The notes: a model not told the origin generated them from the sequence alone. A stretch of 17,306 nucleotides of DNA from an uncultured Cytophagaceae bacterium (GCA_938008575.1 CALLKB010000160.1:1-17306); one strand, 5' to 3'; shown: positions 9,900 through 16,552, counted from the first letter of the stretch. Numbers and translations: made by a program.

Positions 9900-9929
9900 C
9901 AAAACTAGTTGAAGCCTTTTAGCCCAAAA
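9900..9929 (-). promoter_or_regulatory. Candidate Bacteroidota-type promoter of susC
   Basis: Read on the minus strand, TAGTTTTG (9907-9900) matches the Bacteroidota -7 consensus TAnnTTTG. A TTTTG (9929-9925) lies 17 bases upstream, where the -33 TTTG element is expected. Transcription would begin near 9893, about 20 bases before the susC start codon. It was identified by pattern only. Confidence 0.45.
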
Positions 9930-9947
9930 TAGAGTGCTTGCAAAATT

Positions 9948-10075
9948 ATTGTTAAGAAAAGTGCGCCTATGTTTTCGAATTGTTAAGGATCTGAACGATT
10001 GCCAAAAAGAGCGCAATTAATCTTCAAAAAATACAACAAATAAATGCTTAACAATTTCATCACAATGCACTAACG
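9948..10075. promoter_or_regulatory. Divergent control region with TTAACA/TGTTAA repeats (Pho-box-like)
   Basis: The nonamer ATTGTTAAG occurs at 9948-9956 and 9979-9987 and again, inverted, at 10047-10055; a fourth TGTTAA is at 9885-9890. The inverted copy begins a direct-repeat array with an 11-base period: TTAACA (10048-10053), ATCACA (10059-10064), CTAACG (10070-10075). Hexamers spaced by 5 bases are the architecture of PhoP/PhoB-family operators; TTAACA is the Bacillus PhoP half-site. A weak plus-strand promoter candidate, TTG (9949-9951) with 16 bases to TATGTTTT (9968-9975), overlaps the region. Regulation by phosphate starvation is inference. The other parts of 9873-10116 show no further structure. 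Confidence 0.35.
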
Positions 10076-10116
10076 ATGGATTAATCTCCAATGTGGATAT
10101 TCGAAAAAATATTACC

Positions 10117-10842
10117 ATGAAAGCAATTAAATTAGTGGTCTTTGATATGGCGGGAACAACCGTCCTGGATCAGCATGAAGTTGAAAAATGCTTCAAACAA
10201 GCTGCCCTAAAAAATGGCCTAAATTCATCCGATGAACGTATACTTGCCTTGCAAGGCTATGCCAAACTTTGGGTATTCCGCACTTTATGGACCGAACAGC
10301 TAGGCGAGAACAATCCGCTAACTGAGGGATTGGCACAAAAATCCTTTCAAGACTTCAAAAGCATTCTGGAAAATCACTACCGGACCGAGCCGGTTTTACC
10401 CACAGAAGGTTGTTTAGAAACGTTTGAATTTTTACACAAGCAAGGAATATACATCGCTTTGACTACCGGCTTCTACCGCGAAGTTGCTGATATCATTTTA
10501 TCCAAATTGGGCTGGGGACAATCCTTGAATCGAGACTATAAAAACATTAACAATAAATCAGGCATCCACCTTTCTGTTACGCCAGACGAAGTTGGAGGTA
10601 AAGGCAGACCTGCTCCCGACATGATTGAATACGCGATGCGCCAATTAGGAATCACCGATAAACAACACGTTATCAACATCGGCGATACGCCTGTCGACTT
10701 ACAATTTGGCATCAATGCAGGAGTCGCTTATGCGCTAGGTGTATGCAATGGAACGCATACACGGGAACAATTAGCTAAGCATGCGAACGATGGATTACTC
10801 AATGATATTTCAGATTTAATTGATTTCATTCAACATGATTAA
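10117..10842 (+). CDS. Phosphonatase-like HAD hydrolase (PhnX-related, TIGR03351 type)
   Basis: This 241-residue HAD-superfamily enzyme is of the clade next to phosphonoacetaldehyde hydrolase. The nucleophile motif is FDMAGTTV (Asp10), with Ala in place of the second Asp as in PhnX. Lys50, 40 residues later in LQGYAKLWVFR, falls where PhnX has the cap-domain lysine that forms a Schiff base with its aldehyde substrate. The late basic residue is Arg164 in GRPAP, as in PhnX, and motif IV is GDTPVD (Asp190, Asp194). The expected reaction is hydrolysis of the C-P bond of phosphonoacetaldehyde or a close relative, releasing phosphate in the cytoplasm. The ATG at 10117 was preferred to the in-frame GTG at 10093 because the family begins directly with the nucleophile strand. 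The gene overlaps the FAD oxidoreductase gene by 8 bases. The exact substrate is not known. Confidence 0.82.
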   Translation: MKAIKLVVFDMAGTTVLDQHEVEKCFKQAALKNGLNSSDERILALQGYAKLWVFRTLWTEQLGENNPLTEGLAQKSFQDFKSILENHYRTEPVLPTEGCLETFEFLHKQGIYIALTTGFYREVADIILSKLGWGQSLNRDYKNINNKSGIHLSVTPDEVGGKGRPAPDMIEYAMRQLGITDKQHVINIGDTPVDLQFGINAGVAYALGVCNGTHTREQLAKHANDGLLNDISDLIDFIQHD

Positions 10843-11992
10843 AAACAAAAAATACGATTTGATTATTGTCGGCGGAGGTGTAATAGGCACATTTTGCGCC
10901 TACCACGCCCTACTCAAAAATAAAAGTGTTCTATTATTAGAGAAAGATGCTCAACCCTATGAGGCAAGCTTTCGAAACTTTGGACAAGCGGTTCCTTCAG
11001 GACAGCGGCTGGATACTTGGTTTGAACATGGAAGAAGGTCCCTCAAAATTTACAAGGAACTTCAAGAAGAACTCGATATTTCTTTGGTACCAAACGGATC
11101 TTGGTATGTAGCTTCGGATGATGAGGAACTAGGATTACTCGAGGAAATGAGTGAGCTCTTAAACGAACGTGATTATAAAAATCGCTTATACACGGCCACG
11201 GAAACGAGCGAAATCAACCCACACTTTAAAAAAGACTACGTCAAAGGGGGCTTATTCTTACCAGATGAGGCATCATTAAACCCTTTGGTCATGGTTCATC
11301 GCGTTCGCGAATATTTAATTAAAAGCATGGGGCTTCATTACCAAAATTTATGTCCTGTCATTGGTGTAGAAAAAAAACGGGGTATCGCCATGTTGACTAC
11401 CGCCAATAAAAAAACTTATTGGGCGGATGATGTCATTTTAGCGAATGGTCGGGATACTCAATTCCTTTTTCCTGAACATTATCCGAGCGATGAATTAAAA
11501 GTGTGCAAATTGCAAATGATGCGATTGGCTCCACAGAAGAAAATTCTAAAATCCAATATCTTAACTGGGCTTACGATTCGTCGGTACGAGAGTTTTCATT
11601 CATGCCCATCCTATCAAAAACTCAGCACGAAACCCGAACATGCACCTTTCAAAAAATACGGTATTCACATGCTTTTTAAGCAAGCGGATGATGGCTCCAT
11701 TATTTTAGGGGATTCACATGAATATGCACCTGTGCATAAAAGTGCTAATTTTGGATTTGAAATTTCCCGTGAAATCAATGAGTTGATGTTAGCCGAAGCT
11801 AAACGTATCACCAATTTAGAAAAATGGGACGTTGACCAAACTTGGGCGGGTTATTACTTACAAGGCACGGAGTCAGAAGTATTTACCAAAACCATTGACG
11901 ATGTGATTCACATTATTAACGGGATTGGAGGAAAAGGCATGACGACGAGCCCGGGTTTTACACAGAACTACATCAAAAATTTATATCTCTAA
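10835..11992 (+). CDS. FAD-dependent aminophosphonate oxidase-like protein (TIGR03364 type)
   Basis: This 385-residue protein of the glycine/D-amino-acid oxidase fold (DAO family) starts at the ATG at 10835, inside the end of the previous gene, so translation is probably coupled. The Rossmann motif is VGGGVIG (Gly13-Gly15, Gly18) with the ribose-binding Glu36 at the end of the second strand. SFRNFGQ (45-51) and the C-terminal GGKGMTTSPG are characteristic of the clade associated with PhnX-like hydrolases. Family knowledge suggests oxidative removal of the amine from an aminophosphonate, giving a phosphono-aldehyde, H2O2 and an amine or ammonia. The adjacent HAD enzyme would be the natural consumer of that aldehyde. 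As I recall, some members oxidise 2-aminoethylphosphonate or its N-methyl form. It would replace PhnW, which is absent here. Confidence 0.82.
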   Translation: MIKNKKYDLIIVGGGVIGTFCAYHALLKNKSVLLLEKDAQPYEASFRNFGQAVPSGQRLDTWFEHGRRSLKIYKELQEELDISLVPNGSWYVASDDEELGLLEEMSELLNERDYKNRLYTATETSEINPHFKKDYVKGGLFLPDEASLNPLVMVHRVREYLIKSMGLHYQNLCPVIGVEKKRGIAMLTTANKKTYWADDVILANGRDTQFLFPEHYPSDELKVCKLQMMRLAPQKKILKSNILTGLTIRRYESFHSCPSYQKLSTKPEHAPFKKYGIHMLFKQADDGSIILGDSHEYAPVHKSANFGFEISREINELMLAEAKRITNLEKWDVDQTWAGYYLQGTESEVFTKTIDDVIHIINGIGGKGMTTSPGFTQNYIKNLYL

Positions 11993-11993
11993 G

Positions 11994-13049
11994 ATGAAAA
12001 AAATTATTCTTTTTTGCTTGTGCAGCATCAGTTTATTTGCCCAGAACAAACCCAAAAACATCTTGTTTTTAGTAGGTGATGGCATGGGAGTGAGTCAAAT
12101 TTATGCTGGTTTAACTGCCAATAAAGGCCATTTGAATTTAGAACAATTCAAGGTGATTGGATTTCATCGTAACCAAGCGTCCGACAATTATGTGACAGAT
12201 TCCGCAGCGGGCGCAACGGCTTTTGCGACAGGAAAGCAAACGTATAATGGGGCGATCGGATTGGATTCGTTGAAGCAACCAAGTGTTAGTCTTTTGGAGC
12301 TTGCTGAACAAAAAGGTTTATCCACGGGGCTAGTCAGCACGTGTGATATTACAGATGCGACGCCTGCTTCGTTTATCGCTCACCAATTCAAGCGTGCGAT
12401 GCACGAAGAAATAGCGAAGGATTTCTTGAAAACGGATGTTGATGTGGTAATCGGAGGGGGGCGCAAATACTTTGAGGCGCGCCAAGACAAGCAAAATTTA
12501 TTGGACACCTTGCGTAAAAAGAATTACGCAGTTTTGGGAGATATTGCTTCGATGGAATCCATTCACCGAGGCAAATTAATTAACCTATATGCAGCAGAAA
12601 ATCCGATAAAAATGTCGGAGGGTCGCGGAGATGCTTTGTTAAAATCCACCAAAAAAGCCATCGAACTTTTATCGCAAAACAACAAAGGATTTTTCGCTTT
12701 GATTGAAGGATCTCAAATCGATTGGGGCGGACATGCGAACGATGCGCCCTACGCCGTTGCTGAAATGATCGACTTCGACAAAAGCATCGGATATGTATTG
12801 GAGTTTGCCCGTAAAAATAAGGAGACGTTGGTGATTGTCACGGCCGACCATGAAACGGGAGGAATGGCACTGATGGGTGGCGATATGAAGACTGGCGAAG
12901 TTAAAGCTGCCTTTACAACCAAAGGCCATACGGGGCAAATGATTCCCGTTTTCGCTTTTGGTCCTGGAGCAGAAAACTTCTCAGGGATTTATCACAACTA
13001 CGATTTATTTACCAAAATGCGGGACGCTTTGCATTTAGGTCAAAAATAG
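11994..13049 (+). CDS. PhoA-type alkaline phosphatase
   Basis: This 351-residue secreted enzyme has a signal peptide (about 1-16). It carries the full PhoA ligand set: Asp29 in LVGDGMG, the nucleophile Ser70 in TDSAAGATA, the DATPASF motif with an Arg 13 residues after its Asp (the E. coli Arg166 position), EGSQIDWGGH (Glu, Asp, His), TADHETGG (Asp, His) and KGHTGQ (His). It hydrolyses phosphomonoesters in the periplasm or outside the cell. It is shorter than the E. coli enzyme (471 residues), mainly lacking insertions. One base separates it from the FAD oxidoreductase stop, so it is the third cistron of the operon; a terminator follows at 13077-13107. Its presence in a phosphonate operon suggests a broader phosphorus-salvage role. 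Confidence 0.9.
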   Translation: MKKIILFCLCSISLFAQNKPKNILFLVGDGMGVSQIYAGLTANKGHLNLEQFKVIGFHRNQASDNYVTDSAAGATAFATGKQTYNGAIGLDSLKQPSVSLLELAEQKGLSTGLVSTCDITDATPASFIAHQFKRAMHEEIAKDFLKTDVDVVIGGGRKYFEARQDKQNLLDTLRKKNYAVLGDIASMESIHRGKLINLYAAENPIKMSEGRGDALLKSTKKAIELLSQNNKGFFALIEGSQIDWGGHANDAPYAVAEMIDFDKSIGYVLEFARKNKETLVIVTADHETGGMALMGGDMKTGEVKAAFTTKGHTGQMIPVFAFGPGAENFSGIYHNYDLFTKMRDALHLGQK

Positions 13050-13480
13050 ATTGTAAACTTTTCATGTGAGTTTCGAAAGCCCACGGCCTGATAAAAGGCG
13101 TGGGCTTCTTTTCTTCGCTTATTCGATGTTACCTCAAGCGAGACAGCTCCCCATTTTTGTACTTGTTGGACGACATCTTGAATCAACTTCTTTCCGTAAC
13201 CCTTTCCTTGTTGGACTTCCGTGACGATCATTTCTTGAATTTCACAAACTAAGCCCTGATGATGCAATAGGTATTGCCCCCTGCAAGAAACAAACCCGAT
13301 GATTCCATCCGTCGAACTTTCTAATACCCGCAACAGGGTCATCGGATCGGCTAGGTAACTAGCTAGAATTTGATTAAAAATCGAGGGATCCGATTGGTTA
13401 TTTTCCAACTCATTTAACAGCAGAATTAGCGCCTCGGAATCCGTCGCATTCGCATCCCGGATTGATACATCATTTGGCAT
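13040..13480 (-). CDS. phnO: GNAT acetyltransferase, PhnO-like (aminoalkylphosphonate N-acetyltransferase)
   Basis: This 146-residue GNAT protein carries the acetyl-CoA pyrophosphate loop QGKGYG (91-96). Compared from memory with E. coli PhnO (144 residues), it shares the LHH...EIQE segment (EIQE at 80-83; the Glu aligns with PhnO Glu78), the N-terminal ELxxx pattern, and a C-terminal AHxFYxxxGFxxSHxxFT block. PhnO transfers acetyl from acetyl-CoA to aminoalkylphosphonates such as aminomethylphosphonate, 1-aminoethylphosphonate and 2-aminoethylphosphonate, for assimilation or protection. The gene is convergent with the alkaline phosphatase gene, overlapping it by 10 bases, and divergent from the HD oxygenase gene, so it sits among other phosphonate genes. 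The family call is sound. The PhnO identity rests on remembered alignment and context, and a generic GNAT remains possible. Confidence 0.65.
   Translation of the reverse strand: MPNDVSIRDANATDSEALILLLNELENNQSDPSIFNQILASYLADPMTLLRVLESSTDGIIGFVSCRGQYLLHHQGLVCEIQEMIVTEVQQGKGYGKKLIQDVVQQVQKWGAVSLEVTSNKRRKEAHAFYQAVGFRNSHEKFTIYF
13077..13115 (+). terminator. Terminator of the alkaline phosphatase operon, inside the convergent acetyltransferase gene
   Basis: A strong stem pairs AAGCCCACG (13077-13085) with CGTGGGCTT (13099-13107), extended inwards by CCT/AGG with a one-base bulge, and is followed on the plus strand by CTTTTCTT. It lies 28 bases after the alkaline phosphatase stop and entirely within the 3' coding part of the minus-strand gene at 13040-13480. 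Confidence 0.6.
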
Positions 13481-13577
13481 ATTACGAAATCATTATCGCG
13501 GCGTAAAATGTGCTTTAAATAAGCAATAGGCCATTTTATACCAACATTGAAGGCGCTAATTTAAGTAAAAATTCGCC

Positions 13578-14123
13578 ATGAACACATTGATAGAAAAAAT
13601 AGAAAATCTCTTTCTAAAAGCCGGAGATTCTGAATACGGAGGAGAATCGGTTACCCAGGGTGAGCATGCGCTTCAAGCCGCCTTTTTAGCCAAATCCGAA
13701 GGCTATGATGCACACCTCATAGTTGCTTGTTTATTACATGATGTAGGGCACATGCTTCATGCTTTACCTGATGATGCACCCGAGCAGGGCATTGATGATT
13801 TACATGAAGAATTAGGCTTTCGATTCTTGGAAAAATATTTTATTGATGCGGTTGCTGAACCCGTGCGACTGCATGTAGACGCTAAACGTTATTTGTGTGC
13901 AAAAGAACCCGAATATTTTGGCCAATTAAGCGAGCCTTCCCTAATCAGTTTAGCCTTGCAGGGTGGCCCCATGTCGGCAATAGAATGCCAAGCATTTGAA
14001 TCCAATCCGTTCTATCGCGAAGCAGTCCAGCTCCGACGAATAGATGACTTAGCTAAAATTCCTAATCTGGAAGTTGACCCCATCAGTTCATACGGGGAAA
14101 TGTTGAAAATAAGCGCCAAATGA
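13578..14123 (+). CDS. PhnZ-like HD-domain di-iron oxygenase (phosphonate-associated HD protein)
   Basis: This 181-residue HD protein matches the phosphonate-degradation-associated HD family (TIGR03276) and carries every key residue of PhnZ at a near-constant offset. The iron ligands are His30, His54-Asp55 (LLHDVGH), His76, His99 and Asp156 (LRRIDD), and the substrate-lid residues are Tyr20 and Glu23 in YGGESVTQ. The corresponding PhnZ positions are 34, 58-59, 80, 104, 161, 24 and 27. PhnZ uses a mixed-valent di-iron centre and O2 to cleave 1-hydroxy-2-aminoethylphosphonate to glycine and phosphate. LALQGGPMS and AKRYLCA are further family motifs. No PhnY hydroxylase, the usual partner, is in the window. 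The stop overlaps the start of the transporter gene (ATGA), so the two are translationally coupled. The exact substrate is inferred. Confidence 0.82.
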   Translation: MNTLIEKIENLFLKAGDSEYGGESVTQGEHALQAAFLAKSEGYDAHLIVACLLHDVGHMLHALPDDAPEQGIDDLHEELGFRFLEKYFIDAVAEPVRLHVDAKRYLCAKEPEYFGQLSEPSLISLALQGGPMSAIECQAFESNPFYREAVQLRRIDDLAKIPNLEVDPISSYGEMLKISAK

Positions 14124-15391
14124 TCGCCTATATTTCAAGCGAAAATAAATCGTTTTCCTTAGCACATTGGACAAAGCACCCGCTTTGGTCGATGGTGGCC
14201 GCTTTCGGTTGCTATTTTTGTGTCTATGGATTTCGTAAGCCTTTTACAGCGGGGCAATATGTGGATCAGTATTGGTTGGGAATCCATTGGAAATCTATCT
14301 TAATTTCTTCACAAATTGCGGGATATATGCTCTCCAAATGGTGTGGCATCTTTTTTGTATCCTCCATCACTTGGGAAAAACGAGCACGTGCCATTCTCAT
14401 TAGTATTTTGATTGCCGAATTGGCCTTACTCGGTTTTGGAATTGTACCAAAGCCCTGGAATTTGGTTTTCCTAGTCATGAATGGACTTCCATTAGGAATG
14501 ATTTTCGGCTATATTCAAGGCTTCTTGGAGGGCAAGAAGAATACGGAACTTTATATTGCAGCCCTCGGATCCAGTTTCATTCTGGCAGATGGAGTGTCTA
14601 AGTCTGTGGGAATAAATATCTTAAATTGGGGAGTTTCTGAGACATGGATGCCCTTTTTTGCTGGATTATTATATGCCTTGCCTTTATTGTTTTTTGTATG
14701 GATGTTGACGCGCATTCCGAAACCAAGTGAACAAGAAGTGGCGGATCGAGCAGAGAGGACACCAATGAATCAAGCTGATCGGATCCATTTGGTGAAACAA
14801 CTATGGCCAGGAATCCTTACAATCAGCATCCTGTATTTATTCGCATCATTATTACGTGGTATGCGATCTGATTTTGCCCCCGAAATTTGGAAATATCTGG
14901 GCTTCAAAAGCTTACCTGAAACGTATTCTCAAACGGAAATTTGGGTAACGGTGGGAATTCTTGCCATCAATGGCAGTTTGGTGCTGATACGAAGCAATTA
15001 CAAGGCATTTTTTACGAGTATATTGGCGATTGCAACAGGATTTCTGCTTTTAATCATAGCTGGATTTTGGGGGATCGATTCCATGGGACCCTTTTGGCTG
15101 ATCGTATTAACTGGATTTGGGATTTACCTTCCATACTTAACCATTACGACATCCGTTTTTGAACGCATGATTGCGATTACGCGACATAAGGCCAACATCG
15201 GTTTTTTAATGTATATCGTAGACTCCGTGGGTTATTTAGGATACAACGTTTTACTCCTTTCCATTGGATTTATTTTCCCTAATCTCGATATACCTGAATT
15301 GTTTTTTGCTTGGGTAAAGCTACTAGGAATCGCAGGAATGGCACTTTGCTTGATTTCAAGTGCCTATTTTATCAATAAACTGAAGCAATAA
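14120..15391 (+). CDS. DUF5690 family membrane transporter (OPA/MFS-like)
   Basis: This 423-residue hydrophobic protein has about 12 predicted membrane helices, split by a hydrophilic loop near residues 195-225, as in major facilitator transporters. The first helix ends in YGFRKPF (36-42), resembling the YxxRKxF sequence of organophosphate:phosphate antiporters such as GlpT and UhpT. GLPLGMIFGYIQGFLEG fits what I recall of the DUF5690 family. The start codon overlaps the stop of the HD oxygenase gene by four bases, so the two are made together. The likely job is moving the phosphonate substrate, or exchanging it for phosphate, across the inner membrane. No member is known to me to have a proven substrate. 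It is followed 23 bases later by a perfect palindrome. Confidence 0.7.
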   Translation: MIAYISSENKSFSLAHWTKHPLWSMVAAFGCYFCVYGFRKPFTAGQYVDQYWLGIHWKSILISSQIAGYMLSKWCGIFFVSSITWEKRARAILISILIAELALLGFGIVPKPWNLVFLVMNGLPLGMIFGYIQGFLEGKKNTELYIAALGSSFILADGVSKSVGINILNWGVSETWMPFFAGLLYALPLLFFVWMLTRIPKPSEQEVADRAERTPMNQADRIHLVKQLWPGILTISILYLFASLLRGMRSDFAPEIWKYLGFKSLPETYSQTEIWVTVGILAINGSLVLIRSNYKAFFTSILAIATGFLLLIIAGFWGIDSMGPFWLIVLTGFGIYLPYLTITTSVFERMIAITRHKANIGFLMYIVDSVGYLGYNVLLLSIGFIFPNLDIPELFFAWVKLLGIAGMALCLISSAYFINKLKQ

Positions 15392-15414
15392 AGACATTGA
15401 ATGGCCGTTAGACT

Positions 15415-15446
15415 GACGCTGGCAGGGTCATGACCCTGCCAGCGTC
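15415..15446. repeat. Perfect 32-bp extragenic palindrome
   Basis: Arms 15415-15430 and 15431-15446 are exact reverse complements with no spacer. It occupies most of the 66-bp gap between two convergent genes. No T-run follows on either strand, so it is not a textbook intrinsic terminator, though it may still halt or stabilise both transcripts. The GC-rich core (GGCAGG...CCTGCC) recurs in two other hairpins in the window and differs from the AT-rich surroundings. Confidence 0.85.
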
Positions 15447-15457
15447 TACCCCCTAAC

Positions 15458-16522
15458 TTATTTCTTTGCCGATTGAAAATTCAATCCCATAAGTGCTGAA
15501 ACTTGATGAATCAATTCGCGCTGATAAACTTGCTCTTGACCATGAACTTCACCTAAAGCAGGAACCTTCGCCCCGATCATCGCATACCAAATCTCATGGC
15601 AATCTTTTACCTTGTCACCATGCGATGTCCATTGTGCTTTAATCTTATCACCACGCCCATGATCAGTCGTAATTAAAAGCGTAGTTTTACCTTTATACAA
15701 AGGATCAGACTCTACGAAATTCCAAATTTCAGATAGCCAAGCATCGAATTGATGCGCAGCATTCAGATAGTGACCATAATGCCCTTCATGCGCAAATTCA
15801 TCTGTCTCACCATATGAAATGAACATCGCTTTTGGCTTCTTATTTTTCAAATAATCCATCGCTTGAAAATGCATATAGTTGTCTAACACCTCCACTTCAC
15901 CAAATGCACGAAATGATTCTTTTGTCATACGTGATAATAATTCACTTGATTGCGTTTGGGCATAAGCGTGATAATCATCATATCCATTTATCACAGGGAA
16001 ACCTGCACGCTTCTCATTCAAAATACGATCAAATGCATCCCAGGCACCGAAAGCAGCCACAGACCCTTTATAGGCAGAAAGGCCGTTCAAATACTCAAAG
16101 AAATTCGTATTAGGATTCGGTAGGTATTCATTCGAATTAACAGCCGTGTCAACTTGACCTGTCAACAACTCACTATATCCTGGATAGGAAAACCAATAAG
16201 GATTTGCCACATTGACCAAAGAACCCAATGAACGATTCCCGTGTAATTGACCCTTTTTAGCAATCGTTTTCCAGAAAAAAGGCAATAATTTTTCCCTACG
16301 TGCATTAAGCTCTGGAGCCCAATAGTTCTTAATGATGTTGGCACTATCGCCATGATGAAAACGCTTGACTTTTACGATGGATGAATCTACTCCACCAAAA
16401 ACTTCTTGCCAGCGAAAGCCATCCGTCATAATCACAATGACCCGGTGATCAGTAACTTTTTGTGCCTGCACAGCGGGCAAACAAACAAAACAAAATACTA
16501 CTAAATACAAATACTTGAACAT
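15458..16522 (-). CDS. Secreted alkaline-phosphatase-superfamily hydrolase (phosphodiesterase/sulfatase-like)
   Basis: This 354-residue protein has a signal peptide (about 1-20, ending VQAQ) and a single-domain alkaline-phosphatase-superfamily fold. Putative metal ligands are Asp34 (IMTDGFRW), Asp241 and His245 (YGETDEFAH), Asp287-His288 (TTDHGRGD) and His301 (TSHGD). The nucleophile is probably the Ser or Tyr/Ser of FSYPGYSELLTG, so it is not a formylglycine sulfatase (no CxPxR). Members of this branch act on phosphate mono- or diesters. The gene is monocistronic: a -7 box lies at 16545-16552 and another gene's terminator lies upstream. It adds a second secreted phosphoesterase to the locus. 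Substrate unknown. Confidence 0.82.
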   Translation of the reverse strand: MFKYLYLVVFCFVCLPAVQAQKVTDHRVIVIMTDGFRWQEVFGGVDSSIVKVKRFHHGDSANIIKNYWAPELNARREKLLPFFWKTIAKKGQLHGNRSLGSLVNVANPYWFSYPGYSELLTGQVDTAVNSNEYLPNPNTNFFEYLNGLSAYKGSVAAFGAWDAFDRILNEKRAGFPVINGYDDYHAYAQTQSSELLSRMTKESFRAFGEVEVLDNYMHFQAMDYLKNKKPKAMFISYGETDEFAHEGHYGHYLNAAHQFDAWLSEIWNFVESDPLYKGKTTLLITTDHGRGDKIKAQWTSHGDKVKDCHEIWYAMIGAKVPALGEVHGQEQVYQRELIHQVSALMGLNFQSAKK

Positions 16523-16544
16523 GACGAATTCGATGGTTGAAGAA

Positions 16545-16552
16545 CAAATATA
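16545..16552 (-). promoter_or_regulatory. Candidate -7 box upstream of the secreted phosphoesterase
   Basis: On the minus strand TATATTTG is a perfect match to TAnnTTTG, 22 bases before the start codon at 16522, implying a short leader. No clear TTTG was found at the -33 position, so the call is tentative. Nothing else is evident in 16553-16635. Confidence 0.35.

Noticed and set aside
12669..12938. Minus-strand open frame inside the alkaline phosphatase gene
   Set aside because: It is antisense to the conserved metal-binding part of the phosphatase and has no recognisable motif.
13481..13577. A promoter between the acetyltransferase and HD oxygenase genes
   Set aside because: This short divergent gap must contain promoters, but I could not find a TAnnTTTG box with a correctly spaced TTTG element on either strand.
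15458..16522. Formylglycine-dependent sulfatase
   Set aside because: The CxPxR/SxPxR sulfatase signature is absent. The FSYPGYSELLTG segment suits a Ser-type phosphoesterase of the same superfamily.
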